From Prorocentrum cordatum (taxonomy: Eukaryota; Sar; Dinophyceae; Prorocentrales; Prorocentraceae): 64,000 nucleotides of DNA. Shown one piece after another: positions 22,074-32,595 of the stretch (position 1 is the stretch's first letter; the number at the start of each line of letters is the position of its first letter). The translations under genes were made by a program, and so were the position numbers. The notes below the pieces were generated by a model. That model was not told the DNA's origin, did not search any database, and saw nothing but the letters and a program-made list of their open reading frames with translations. The stretch is from NCBI GenBank assembly GCA_963575745.1, contig CAUYUJ010003670.1, positions 133,286 to 197,285 of the forward strand, given 5' to 3'.

Positions 22074-22840
22074 CGTCGTCGTTGTCGTCGTCGTATCTTA
22101 CTCTCCGCGCCCTGATGCGTCGACGTTCCTCGTCCGAGCCAGCCTCGTCCCAGAGCCCCCACCCTCGCCTCGCGCACCCGCGTCCAGGCCACGCCCCCCT
22201 GCGCCTCGCGCCCCCCGCTGGGCGCGCCAGCGCTCCCTGCCCCCCAGGGCTCATTTCGATTCCTCCGACTCGATCCGATCCGATTTCGACGGATTCGGAG
22301 TCGTATTCCGATTCGATTCGGCTTCAGATTCCGTTTCGGATTCCAGATTCCCAATGGAGGCCTTACTAGCCTGCCGTTTTTTGCATTTCGACTTCTTCCG
22401 ACTTGGCTGCCGATTTCCGCCGATCCGACTCATGTCGATCGCCGATCCGACTCATGGATTCGATTCTGGGCTCGCTTGCCCCGCCTTTCCCCCAGTGGGG
22501 TACGCGCGACCTCCAGCGCGTCGGTCTCGGCCTTGCCCTGCTCGCCCCACCTCGAATCGGCATCGTCCAAGCACACCACTACCATGTGTGCGTCTGCACC
22601 CCAGGCGCGGCGCGCGCGCCGAGGAATCTGATCGTATAAGCTCCGTACCGGACGCTTTCTGGCCATACCTCTCGGGAAACGATGCACCGCAACATGTGTT
22701 TTTTCTGCTGCGTGATCTGGTCGGGCGCACGCCTCCAGGGAGGACACATAGCATTCGTCTGTTCCTCTGCGTCCCGCCGAAGGGCACGCGCGGTGGCCGC
22801 GGAGGCTCGCGAGGGCGTGCCGGGGAGGGCGGCTGGCCGC
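21086..22840. other. no gene recognised; contains (CGC/CGT)n near 22035-22095
   Basis: C-rich tracts (21330-21480), a CCGCCG/TCGTCG microsatellite (22035-22095) and a GATTCG/GATCCG-rich stretch (22255-22340). Long open frames here follow from base composition. The 5' part of the gene at 22842 may lie here unrecognised. Confidence 0.35.
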
Positions 22841-22841
22841 G

Positions 22842-24770
22842 ATGCGCGTGCCCGACGGCGAGATCGTATGGTGCGTGTCCGAGCGGGACGCCCTGGGCGC
22901 CGGCCCCGCCTTGGCGGCCCTGGAGGCGGCCCTGTCCGCGCCGCTCGTCCGCTGCAGCAACGAGTCGGCCTTCGTGCGGTGGCTCTTCGCGCAGCCGCGC
23001 GGGGCGGTGGCGCCGTCCGCGATCCTCGTCGCGGGGTGGCGGGACCTACAGCCCTGGGCATCGCAGCATAAAGTAGAGGGCCCAGGGGAGTACACCACCA
23101 CCGCCATCCTTGCCCCTTCCCTCGCCCAGGAGAGGAGGGGAAGAGGAGGAGGAGGAGGAGGCCAGAGGAGTTGAGGGTGGTGGTGGTGGTGGTGGTGTAT
23201 CTCCTTGGGGCGGCCGGCTTCTCTGCGCTTCCCGCCTTTTTCGGACATAGCCGGGTGCCATGTTACGGAGAGCGGGTCAGTGTTTCGGCCCCAGAGCCCA
23301 ACAGAGATCACAATCAGAATCATGAAACCAAGTCTGCCGTAGGTGGTGTTCTTTGGGTGGCGGCAGTTCCGATTAGTTAACCGTGGCGGAGAGGGCATAT
23401 TCACTAAGCCAGGTCCCACTAAGTCCAGTTCCGCCAACGCCCGACCTTTGGAAGCCAGTTCTGGGCCCTGGGACCGACAGGAAATTGCGAGGGCTGAGGA
23501 GCCGACCTTGGAAGCCCCACGGAGCCTGGGACAGGGGTCGACATCCGTCCGGCCCCATTTGCATCGCCCTCGTTCTTTCCGTCCCCGCCTCGGGCGTGTC
23601 AACTTTGAGTGCCAGGCTTTGCTATCTTCTTCACGCCGGGCGATTTCGCGTGATTTCTGTGCCCTAGAGCCATCACATCTCGATCGGGCCCGAAAAATGC
23701 AGCAGAAAGATCGGGTCTAGAGCTCCAGTCGTATTTTTTCGCGGTGCTGCAAATTTTTCGCAACGTCGGATCTCAGGGACGCTTCGGAGGCTCAGGCGTC
23801 CGTCCGCGTGCGCCGTATCGGTGGTCCCCGAGCTGGCGGCTCGACCACACCTCGGAGGCCAACAAGCATACGCCGACACCTAACTCGTGGGGTTAGAAAA
23901 ATATGTTACACATGGCGATCCATTAACGATTGGCGCGAGGCCAACGAAAACGAACAACAGACATGAGTGGGGCGAGGGGATGGAGGAGGAAGGGGCGAGG
24001 TAGCGAACGGGGAGTAATACATGCACCACGAGGGGCCAGAGAAATGAGGACCTCGCACGTCTGCTTTTGGTCTTGTGTCTTTCATCATGAGCCGTTTTCC
24101 TTGACGGTCTGGGGGCCCAGCGGAGGACCTCACGAGGCCGAAAATAGCCTCACATCTTCCGTATCTGGACTTTCGTTCCACGGCGCAAGGAGTTTTGGGC
24201 CCCCCAGGAATGCAAGCCGTGCATGGGCGCCATCGCGGCCGCGCGTTCCGGCGACTCCAGCAGCCTGCGGCCGGACAAGACGCGGCCCGTGCTCCCGAGG
24301 GCGAGCCCGGACGGCGCTGGCCTGGTGAACGTTGCTGTGGGGGCAGTCGGGGGGCGCCAACTGCCATCGGACCGTGGCGTGGCATTTCGTCACACGGGCT
24401 TTTTCGCTTGATTTCGGACCACGGGACCCTCGCGGGTCGATCTGGCTCGAGACATGCCGCAGAAAGTCGGGGTCAAGGGCTCTGGCCATGTCTTTTTTTT
24501 TTTTGCGACGTCGGATCTCTGGTAGACATGTCCAGCCGATCCTGGCCTCAGGAGGTCGTGTACGCCGATCCTGTACCGAGCTTGCGCCTGGCCAGGATCG
24601 ACGTGGGTGCCGAGTTGGCGTCCTCGTAGGCAATGGTCGTCATAGTGCTCGAGGGCAGCAGCCAGCGGCGGCACGCTCTGGGTTGGATCAACAGTCCAGA
24701 GCGCGACCCGCTGGTGCTGATGCGCATCGTGGAGCAGTTCTGGGGGGACCCCGTCGCAGCAATCCGTCTG
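22842..24770 (+). CDS. split gene of unknown function, three exons seen, receiver-like fold
   Basis: Exon 1 (22842-23042) encodes IVWCVSERDALGAG...LVRCSNESAFVRWLFAQPRG...LVAGWR. Exon 2 (24208-24342) encodes ECKPCMGAIAAARSG... and GLVNVAVG. Exon 3 (24630 to about 24770) encodes AMVVIVLEGSSQRRH... and RIVEQFWGDPVAAI. Joined, the phase is kept and alternating hydrophobic strands and helices resemble a response-regulator receiver fold, without an obvious phospho-aspartate. Intron 1 (23043-24207) starts GA and ends AG before G. Intron 2 (24343-24629) starts GC and ends AG before G. Both fit dinoflagellate non-canonical introns. The 5' start and the downstream exons are not resolved; 22842 is simply the first ATG. 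Confidence 0.5.
23660..23790. repeat. intronic repeat, copy 1
   Basis: Lies in intron 1 of the gene at 22842. GATCGGGCCCGAAAAATGCAG, a run of T, then CGCAACGTCGGATCTC matches intron 2 (24405-24525) at diverged but collinear positions. Confidence 0.5.
24405..24525. repeat. intronic repeat, copy 2
   Basis: Lies in intron 2 of the same gene. It shares GACATGCCGCAGAAAGTCGGG-type sequence, a T-run, and TGCGACGTCGGATCTC with the copy in intron 1. This suggests the two introns carry related inserted sequence. Confidence 0.5.
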
Positions 24771-25087
24771 ATCTCCCCAATCCCCTCCCCCAGATCTGGG
24801 CCTCGGAGAATGATCGCGACGGTCGGTTTTCGACGGTCTCGGGCTCTGGGGACGAGGAGCGGGCCACGGGGAACGGGTCGAGATCCCCACGGGCCCACGT
24901 CGCGAATAACGTCTGCGACGTCGGAGGGAGGAGAGGGCTCCATCTTCCCGCCCCTTCTCGCCGCATCTCCCGTGGCAGGGCGGGGACTCGGAGTCGGGAA
25001 GGGGATTGAGAAGGACGGCCAGGCTGGTTGGTGCAGCGGGGGGAGCCCTATCCGCAGATGATACCTGTACGCCGCTATGCCTGGCCA

Positions 25088-25103
25088 GGCATAGTGGTGG
25101 TGT

Positions 25104-25134
<31 letters not shown>

Positions 25135-25136
25135 GT
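25088..25136. repeat. (GGT)n microsatellite
   Basis: About 50 bases of GGT triplets with minor interruptions. A shorter one lies at about 23175-23200. Confidence 0.9.
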
Positions 25137-25334
25137 TCCCAGACATGCGATGTTTTTGCTGTTGTTTTTTTCAATGCGCGGCCCTGCGCGGCCCCCAGAA
25201 GTCCCGACCCTTTCCCCGAGGCGGGATTTTCAGTCCGAGTTGCTTTTGGACGGTTTCAGGGCCCGGCGAGGGCCCTGAGAGGCGGAAAGCGGTGATTTGT
25301 TTCCTGATTTCTGCGCGACGCGACTTTGATGGTA

Positions 25335-25500
25335 CGTCTCAAGGTGGGGACCTATACTTGCCTGCTTTCGCTGGTGTTTCGGCCCACGGCAGCGCCGCCG
25401 TATCCAGCACACAATCAGCGGTGGTGTAGAAAACAAGTGCCCGTTCCTGCTCCACCACCATCCTGTTCCACCCATCGTCTATCCAAAGACTCATCCTATG
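25335..25500. repeat. dispersed repeat, copy 1
   Basis: ATACTTGCCTGCTTTCGCTG..GTTTCGGCCCACG..CC and a later CATCCTGTTCCAC(C/T)CATCGT(C/T)TATCCAAAGA occur in the same order at about 60490-60655, with some length difference. Two copies of one dispersed repeat 35 kb apart. No coding function is evident. Confidence 0.7.
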
Positions 25501-25624
25501 GCTTGGAATACCTCGCTCAACTTGGCAGCGGAGCTGCTGAAACCGTGGCAGCTCTGCTCAACACCGCCCTCACGTACAACACGTGCATGGGCTTCCGCCC
25601 GCGGGACGACTACAACAAGAGCGA

Positions 25625-25885
25625 TGTGACCTCGTCTACCTTCGCTCGTGGAGACACGAATGATTTTCAACTATACCATGATTTCGTCGACAACGACCTC
25701 GTCCACCTTCTTTCATGTAGACGCGAATGATTTGTAATTCTCCGCGACATCTACCATTGCATCCTCGATTATGACCTGATTCACCTTCGGTCGTGGAGAC
25801 GCGAATGATTTCCAGCTCCACCGCGACATCCGCCACGACCTCTTCAACATCGACCCGATCAACCTTCGTGCGTGGAGACGCGACC
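25625..25885. repeat. 67-79 bp tandem repeat, four copies
   Basis: The core GTGGAGACGCGAATGATTT and its variants recurs with GAGAC/TAGAC at 25651, 25718, 25796 and 25875. Each is preceded by (C)ACCTTC and some are followed by CCGCGACATC. Confidence 0.7.
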
Positions 25886-26257
25886 GTCCCGTGCATTTCC
25901 GACCTACAGGCTCGCCGACTCGCGAGTCATTCTCTGTGTCCATCCGATCGTAGGAGCACAACCTGCACAATTTGCCACCTCCAGATTTACATAAATTACC
26001 TCCACCTCCAGCAGAATCAATTTTCTGGGAACCGTGGTACATGGGTATCTGCCTTGACCATCGGTACCATCATCGGCCACATGAGCCGCGAACGTGAAGG
26101 TGATCCAACGAGAGGCCCCGCATGGGACTCAACAGGCGCGGTCCCCTTATCGAGTGTGGATCAGGGAAGACCACGCGTGGCTCAACGTCCATTCTGGACG
26201 TGTGATACCCTCGCTACAGGCGGCAGCCTTGCAGCGTGGACACCAGGGCCTCGCTGA
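25886..26257. other. left flank of the DIRS-like element, no gene recognised
   Basis: Short frames only. No target-site duplication with the right flank at 41507 is visible. Confidence 0.3.
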
Positions 26258-26289
26258 CGTAGCGTTCGGCTCAGGCCGACGCGCGGGTG
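26258..26289. repeat. A1, 32-base left terminal repeat
   Basis: Identical over 32 bases to 41227-41258, including CGTAGCGTTCGGCTCAGG. The match stops at both edges. It could be the left split direct repeat, or a spliced-leader relic plus a few shared bases. Confidence 0.6.
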
Positions 26290-26362
26290 TTCCAGGGGGC
26301 CGCGGTGCGGCCATAACCGCAGTCGTGCTAGTCTGCGGACTAGGGGGCGCGGCTGCGGTGCC

Positions 26363-28800
26363 ATGGCTGTGGGCTTCCTCGGGGCGCACCTGATGATACT
26401 GGTGATGGGTGGAGCTTTCTCGGTCCAAGGGGCGATGAGCTGGTTGCCTTTCGGCCGCGCGGAGGACGAGGTCCCAGCGCCGACGCCACCAGCCAAGCCC
26501 GGACCGAAACCCCAGCCTGCGGGCGGTGGGGGGCATGGCAAAGGGCGGGGACCGCCTGCCAAGCCCGCGCCCGAAGAAGGGAAGGGGCGAGGGCCTATGG
26601 CCAAGCCCCCTGGGGTGCCCATCACCCCTCCGCCATCGCAGGCAGGGTCGACGACGAACCCCCCCCCCTGCGGGCTCGAGTCGCGCGCGTGGGGGCGAAC
26701 CTACGGGTAGCCCCGCCGCGTCTGGGCGTGTGGAGAGCGCCGGACCCGGAGGCGCGCGTGAGCAGCCTGCTGCACCGGAGAACCGGACTGGCGCAGGCGA
26801 GCTTGGCCAGCCGGGAGGGCCGGATGGATACTGGGGGTGGAGCGGTTGGGTACCGAGCCTGCCCCCCTGGTGGGCTGGGCGGACGACGCCACCCCTGCCG
26901 CCTCCGCCGCCCACACCGCCCCCAGAGGCGGGGCCGGGGCCGGGCTGGGGTTTCGCCGCCTGGGCCCTCGAGTTCGTGGGCTACGGCGCGTGGGTGAGCT
27001 CACCCGACCAGACTGGCTCGATCCGTACGAGCGGTGGCTGGGTTGGATCCGCCATCGATCGGCTGGGCGTTAAGATGCTTGGCTACTGGTGGGAGACGGC
27101 CGTCCTCTGCTTCGCGCTGGGCATCTTCACGTTCGTGCTGGGCGCCCTTGCCTTCATCATCAACACAGCGGCCCAGCCTATGCTGTGGGTGGCGAGCGGG
27201 CTTCGCTGGGCTTGGTATCAGATCACCTGGTGCTGTCAGCGGCGCGGAGGCGACGGGCCCGGCGCCCATCTCCCCCCTCCCCCCCCTGCTCCCTTGCTGG
27301 TGCGCTGGCGCGGGCCGGGGGTTGGCGGTGTGGTGGAGACGGAGTTCTACACTAAGGGTGTGCGTGGCCGAGGGACCAACCGCGCGTACAACCACGTGCT
27401 CTTGCGCAAGCACGGGCAAGTAGCGCGCGTCAGCTGCAACTTCGCGGATAGGTACCGCCTGGATCGCCACGGTCTCAACGTTAAGATCGGGCAGGTCCTC
27501 GGGTGCACCAGCCGCAAGTGGCGGTTAAACCTCGAGGAGACTGGCAACGTGCATCTATGCTGGGCCGTCGAGTGCGCGTCCTGCCCAGTTGCGCACCCCA
27601 TGCATGTCGACCAGTACGCTGCCATCGACCACACGCAGATCGTGGACCTAGCAGAGCACGGGAAGGCCACCGCCTGTCGGGCCGTCGGCGTGGGGCTTCG
27701 GAAGGTCTTCGTGCTTCTCACATGGCTGATTTGTTTGCCGTGGACAGTGCGCGGGTGGCTGTGCCGCGCGCGACCGGAGCCGCGCTACATCCGTCGCCTG
27801 GATATAGACTCGGAAAGTGAGGTGGAGGCGGAGGGGCGCCCGTGCCAGGCCGCCCAAGTTGGCGTGCAGCTGGCGGGCGGGGCGCGCCCCCTTCAGCCGG
27901 AGGGCTGCGGAGACCGCGGGATGCAAGAGGCGACTGTCCTGCTGCAAGAGGATGCGGAGGTATCGGACGTCCCCCGGCCGGGGCACTGCCTCAACGCACA
28001 GGTGCACCTTTGCGCCCATCACGCTCAGAAGTACCGGTCCACGCTTATCGGCCGCAAGTGCAGCCTCCCCACATGCTTCCGCATGGCGAAGGGCAGCTGC
28101 GGAGGAGCCCCGATGTGCGGCGAGCGCCTTCGACGAGACGAGGGCCCAACCGTGCGTGTCGAGACTAACAGTCCAGCCAGGGATCCTCGGCGGCCTGCGC
28201 CGCCGCCTGAGGGCGCGGGTGCCGAGCCCCGCCAGGGCGCGCGATTGGACCGCGCATGCCGCCGAGGGGGTGAGCTTGGCGCACGGAGCGGCCTACCCTC
28301 CGCCTGCTGCGCCGCCGCCGCCCGCTGCAGCGCCGACCGCCGACCCCGATACTTCGAGGGGCCAGGCTCTGGCCTCCGGTCCGCAGCCGCGTCGATCTCG
28401 ATCCGCGGAAGCGAGGGCCAGCGACCGCTCACGGTCCGCCGACCGTGGGGCCCCGGGCGACCGGATCGCCCACCACGGGTGGCTTCAGGAGCCCATCCTC
28501 GTGAAGATCTGCCCTATCCTCCCAGACGACCCCTGCGGGGTCGAGGGCGCCCATGGCGCGCCCCCGGCGAGCCCTTGGTACATCCTATTGGGTGAATGCG
28601 AGGGACTCGACGTGCGAGGCACGGGCGGGGGCGCCCGACTCATCATCGGGACCAGCCTTGAGGGTGTCCGGGTGGAGGTCCCGGCCAGCGAGGTCGTGCG
28701 GCATCCGCCCCCGCTGGGGGATGGGCGTTGCCCGATTGATTGGATCAATCGTCTGCTGTGCGAGGTCCCCCCAAGGCGCGCGGGAGGTGGGGCTGCGTGT
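26363..28800 (+). pseudogene. DIRS-like ORF1 with membrane segments and a His/Cys motif
   Basis: It starts MAVGFLGAHLMILVMGGAFS, a hydrophobic N-terminus, then a Pro/Gly-rich linker. The frame breaks near a run of C at about 26659-26668 and continues in the frame open to 28595. There, two further membrane-like segments follow (LCFALGIFTFVLGALAFII near 27110, and VFVLLTWLICLPW near 27705). Next is a His/Cys cluster (HLCAHHAQKY...KCSLPTCF, near 28010-28085), probably metal-binding. A last piece (about 28470-28800) sits in a third frame. This combination is characteristic of dinoflagellate DIRS-like elements as I remember them; function unknown. Membrane attachment is inferred from hydrophobicity only. 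Confidence 0.5.
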
Positions 28801-28949
28801 TGCCGCCCACCATCTCCCGCAGGATCTGCTGGCGATGTTGCGTCAGGAGCAGTGGGGCGGCGTGGGCGTGGAGAGCGCGAGCGGCTGGAGGCGGCGCTAC
28901 CTGACCAGCGCAGAGCGCCAGCAAGTGCAGCACGACCCGGGACGCGCGC

Positions 28950-30747
28950 TTGGCCGCCACTGGAGGGGCGGCGCCCATGGGGCACAGCTCGCGCCCAGCG
29001 CGGATCGAGGGGTTACCCCGACCAGCCCCGGTGGCGCCCTCGCCGCGCCCGGCGGCGACCGCCGCCGGCGCGGGCGAGGGCGCCGAGGATCCCGATCCTC
29101 TCGAGATATTCATGGACACGTTACGGGCGGAGGGCCTCAAGGGGCGAGGGGGACAAGCGGCGGCCCTCAGTGCTTTGGGTATGACCGCGGACCTACTCGG
29201 AGTCCCGCTCGACCAGGCGGATCGGCAGCTACGGGGGAGGGCCGCCCAAGCTGCCGCGACGGGCCCCCTCGGGCCCGATCTGGAGTACGCTCTCGCGGAT
29301 CTTGAGGGCGCGCAGCTAGACGCGCGCGCGCGAGAGCGCGCCGCGGCCAGCGACCGGGTTCCCCTGCAGGGCGGCCTATCACGCGAAGGATCGCGCAGCC
29401 GCTCGGCGCGGGGTCGGGATCCCAGCCCGAGGCGGGCTCCCCGGCGCGAGCTCTTTGGAGCCGCCCCCGCCGCTTGATCCGAGGACCCGCGTCGCGGCCT
29501 GTTGGGAGATCGCGACGTGCTGGCTCGCGAGGGTCGCGGGGGTTCCGCCCGCGGCATCAATCCACTCCTCGACGGGCCCTCGGTCCTTGGGCAGCTCACC
29601 GGCCAGTCGCCCCACGGCGGCGGAATGGGCGGAGAGCGCGCGGGCGGTCCAGACGACGCTGGGGCGCGCAGGGCCTTGGGCGGCCTCGCGGCCGAGGCCG
29701 ATGCCCAGATCATAGAGCGACTGGACCGCCAGAATCGCTTTACCGAGCGCCACATCCTTGCCGCCGAACGGCGGGCGCGAGCCACCGAGGGCGATAAGAA
29801 GGCCCAGGGGGCCCGTGCGGGGATCGGTCGGGATGAGGAGCTGGACCTTTACATTGCCAGGGGGTGTAACACCTTCGTGGTCGAGGCCTGCGAAGGGATC
29901 ACCGGGGGGGATCTGTTCGACTCCCTCAAGCGCATGTGCGCACACTCTAAGAGCACGCTCAAGACGATCGGCTTCCCGTGCCTGGTCACGAACCGCATTG
30001 CGCATGGCTGCGCCGCGCTGGCCTTTGGGACGGGCCCGCGCGATCCGAGCGTGGACGATTGCATCCCGGCACGGGATGGGGATTTCGACGGATATCGGCT
30101 TCCCGTCGACGACAAGCTAGAACCCCACCAGCGGCCTGCCACGCATATGGCGACTTGCCATGGTTCAAGAGGGCCCGCTGCGAGATCCAGATGTTTGAGT
30201 CCATCGTCGGAGTAGCGCACGGGGCCGAGCGCCGGCGGTCGCTTGGTTTCCTGGAGGCGGCCTACGAGAGGGATCCCTCAGAGTTCCCGGACCACTGGGT
30301 CAAGGACCTGTGGGAGGAGCTCCGGAGTACCTGGTCGAAGAGCTACGGGAGCTGAGACGTCGGATCTGCCGGGAGCTCGACACCGAGAACCCGAGGAAGG
30401 AATATATCAAATGCGTCCTGCTCATGCCGGAGAACGGCTACGACTTGCCCCGGGCGTTCGACCTCGGGGACCCGAATGCCTACTATCAGCGGATAGTGGT
30501 GCCCCGGCGCAAGGCCGCGCTCACCCGCCTCCTCAACGGGCAACTGAACGCCCATCTTACAAAGAAGCCGCCAAAGGCGGGAGGAGGCGACGAGGTCGGC
30601 GAGACCCGGCCCTTGGCGCCAGGCGATGATAGACACAAGGCGGGGGCGAGGCCCCAGCCGAATGCGGGACCTAAGGCGGGCGCTGGCGCCTCAACAGGAG
30701 CGACGCCTAAGAAGGCGTGCCCGGCGGGTAAGGGGCTGACGCGCTAG
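28950..30747 (+). pseudogene. Gag-like protein of the DIRS element
   Basis: The first frame (28950-29477) ends in a serine/arginine-rich tail (SREGSRSRSARGRD) and a TGA. The same frame reopens (29502-30215) with a helical segment and RGCNTFVVEACEG, a conserved-looking capsid-type core. Frameshifts then lead to CHAYGDLPWFKRARCEIQMF (30140-30200) and to 30310-30747 with a basic, lysine/proline-rich C-terminus ending TAG at 30745. Likely role: the nucleocapsid/capsid protein of the retroelement particle. Fragmentation in three frames means this copy cannot make it without correction. The Gag assignment is by position and composition. Confidence 0.5.
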
Positions 30748-30762
30748 GAGCGTGCGCGCTCC

Positions 30763-31452
30763 GTGGCGCACGCGCCCCGCAATAAGGACAACGTGCCCAT
30801 CTGTTGGGGAGCTACCACACACATGGGTTGCCCTCGCAAGGCTTGCGACTGCCCCAACTCCCATGACCCCATCAAGACGACGCGCGGGCTGGACTACACA
30901 GTGGGCATGCAGCTTACGAGGCGCGGGGGGCTCCTCGGGGCGCCGCGGATCGATCCCAAGCAGGTGGATGGGGTGATCTCGCAGCTGCGCTCGCAGGCGA
31001 AGGCGGCCGAGGCCGAGAAGGTCGGCGAGGGCGCCTCACCGCCAGCCGCCCTTGACCCTCAGAAGGGCAAGGGCTGGGGCCGAGGCAGTGGCTCGCGAGC
31101 GGCACGCGACCCGTGCCCTGGACAGGCGCCGGACGACTACGCCGCTCTCCATTTTACCGCGATGGAGTCCGACCTTCGGGAAGCAGTCAAGGGGCCCGAC
31201 TTCGGATGGCTCGAGGACCGCGACCGCCCGCGCGCGGCGGCCACGTGGGGCGCCCGGCCCGCGGGAGAAGGACCAGAGCTCCGCCGCAAGCTCATGCAGG
31301 AGCTCGAGGCTGAAGGCATATTCGCGCCCCTGGAAGGAGCCAGCGATTCCCTGCAGAGCCACGTGCGCGGGCGCGTCATGGGGGCGCGCCTGCGTGGTGG
31401 AACGGGCCCTCGAGGAGGCCGTGGACCGCGGCCATCGCGGCCTCAGCAGTGA
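30763..31452 (+). CDS. CCCH-like zinc-knuckle protein, Gag C-terminal part
   Basis: In the same frame as the preceding ORF, just past its TAG. It contains CWGATTHMGCPRKACDCPNSH (nt about 30802-30864; positions C-x8-C-x6-C-x3-H), which resembles a CCCH zinc finger and would serve as the nucleic-acid-binding knuckle. The rest is alanine/glycine/arginine-rich with helical acidic stretches and ends in a basic GGRGPRPSRPQQ tail. The short gap and shared frame suggest the TAG is a recent stop in one longer Gag. Confidence 0.5.
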   Translation: MAHAPRNKDNVPICWGATTHMGCPRKACDCPNSHDPIKTTRGLDYTVGMQLTRRGGLLGAPRIDPKQVDGVISQLRSQAKAAEAEKVGEGASPPAALDPQKGKGWGRGSGSRAARDPCPGQAPDDYAALHFTAMESDLREAVKGPDFGWLEDRDRPRAAATWGARPAGEGPELRRKLMQELEAEGIFAPLEGASDSLQSHVRGRVMGARLRGGTGPRGGRGPRPSRPQQ

Positions 31453-31596
31453 GGCGGCCGACCTACACGAGGCGCTCAGCTGTGCCGCGGGGCACGTCTC
31501 CGAAGGTGGGGCCGAGGTTGGCCCTGTCACCTGGGGCGCTGACGGTCTGGTGGGCCGAGGGACCTACACCTTCTGGGATGGCGACACACGCGTCCA

Positions 31597-32595
31597 GTGT
31601 GGGCCTTCCTCGACTACCGGGACCGCCTCAGCCCTGCGGAGGAGTTGGCTCGGGTTATGAGCCTGGAGGCGGGCGAGACCGAGGGGCGGCAATGTTTGCT
31701 GCTGCACGTGGCCGCCGGGGTGCTCTTACTGCGCGCAGGCGAGGCCGGAAGCGAGCCCAGCCCGGGCGCGGTGCAGCAGCTTGCCGCGCAATATCGGCAC
31801 GCGCTGTGGGAGGAGGCCCATGCGGCGTTGCGCGCCCTGGGCGACCATGGAGGCCGACGTCCGCTCCTACGTCCATGACGCGGTGCACCCGCACCACGAC
31901 AAGGATTATCGCTGCCTGGCAGCATGCCCCGTCGCCGACCTCGACGCGGTCACGCTCCAGGTGCACCGTGTCAACGGCAGTGGGAGACTTTGCGTCGACC
32001 ACCTGATGGGGGCGGTTGTCGGTGCGGAGGATCGCGTTATCCCGCTCCTGATTTGGCGCGGCCACATGCGCGTCTTGCGCCCCGGCACCCGGGCGGAGGC
32101 GGTGGCCCTCGGCCAACGATGGGGGCATGCAGGCAGCCTGTCCCGCGAGATCGTCAGCGCCGGATGGCGCGAGATGCTCGACGAAGGCCCGGACGTCGAA
32201 CCGACCGTCCCGGGCAAGAGCGCGCCCTGCACTCACTGCAAGGCGGCGGAATGTCGGGCGGGCCGCGCAGTGGGGCGCGCGCCGGCCTCGTTCGGGGAGC
32301 ACCCGGCGGGTGTCCAGGCCCGCCTCATTGAGGCTAACGCGGTCCCGCTTCGACACGACCCCGCGTTCGCGTACGGTTTGGTTGCCCAAGAGGTGTGCGC
32401 CGGGTCCGGGAATTGGTCCGCCGCGCTTCGAGCTGAAGGTATCCGGGTGCTGGGACCCCCTCCGTGAGTCTGGCCCGCGGCCCGCCCGCGACGCACTCGA
32501 CCCCGCCGTGCGCGCGTGCATGCAGGAGGCCGCGCGGACCCCAGTGGGCCCTGACGTAGCGAACGTCTGGTGCTGGGGCACGTCATGTGGCTCGT
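31597..32595 (+). pseudogene. methyltransferase-like module 1, N-terminal half
   Basis: Frames change at about 31860 and 32460. The second piece has CTHCKAAEC, a possible metal knuckle, then AQEVCAGSGNWSAALRAEG (about 32388-32444). That resembles motif I of a SAM-binding Rossmann fold (VxExFAGxGxxxxAL). The third piece (to 32595) ends VWCWGTSCGS, standing where C5-type enzymes have the PPC motif IV. The domain continues in the next ORF. In this copy the PPC is not conserved and a stop follows, so no catalysis is expected. The SAM-fold assignment is inference from motif I and spacing. Confidence 0.4.
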
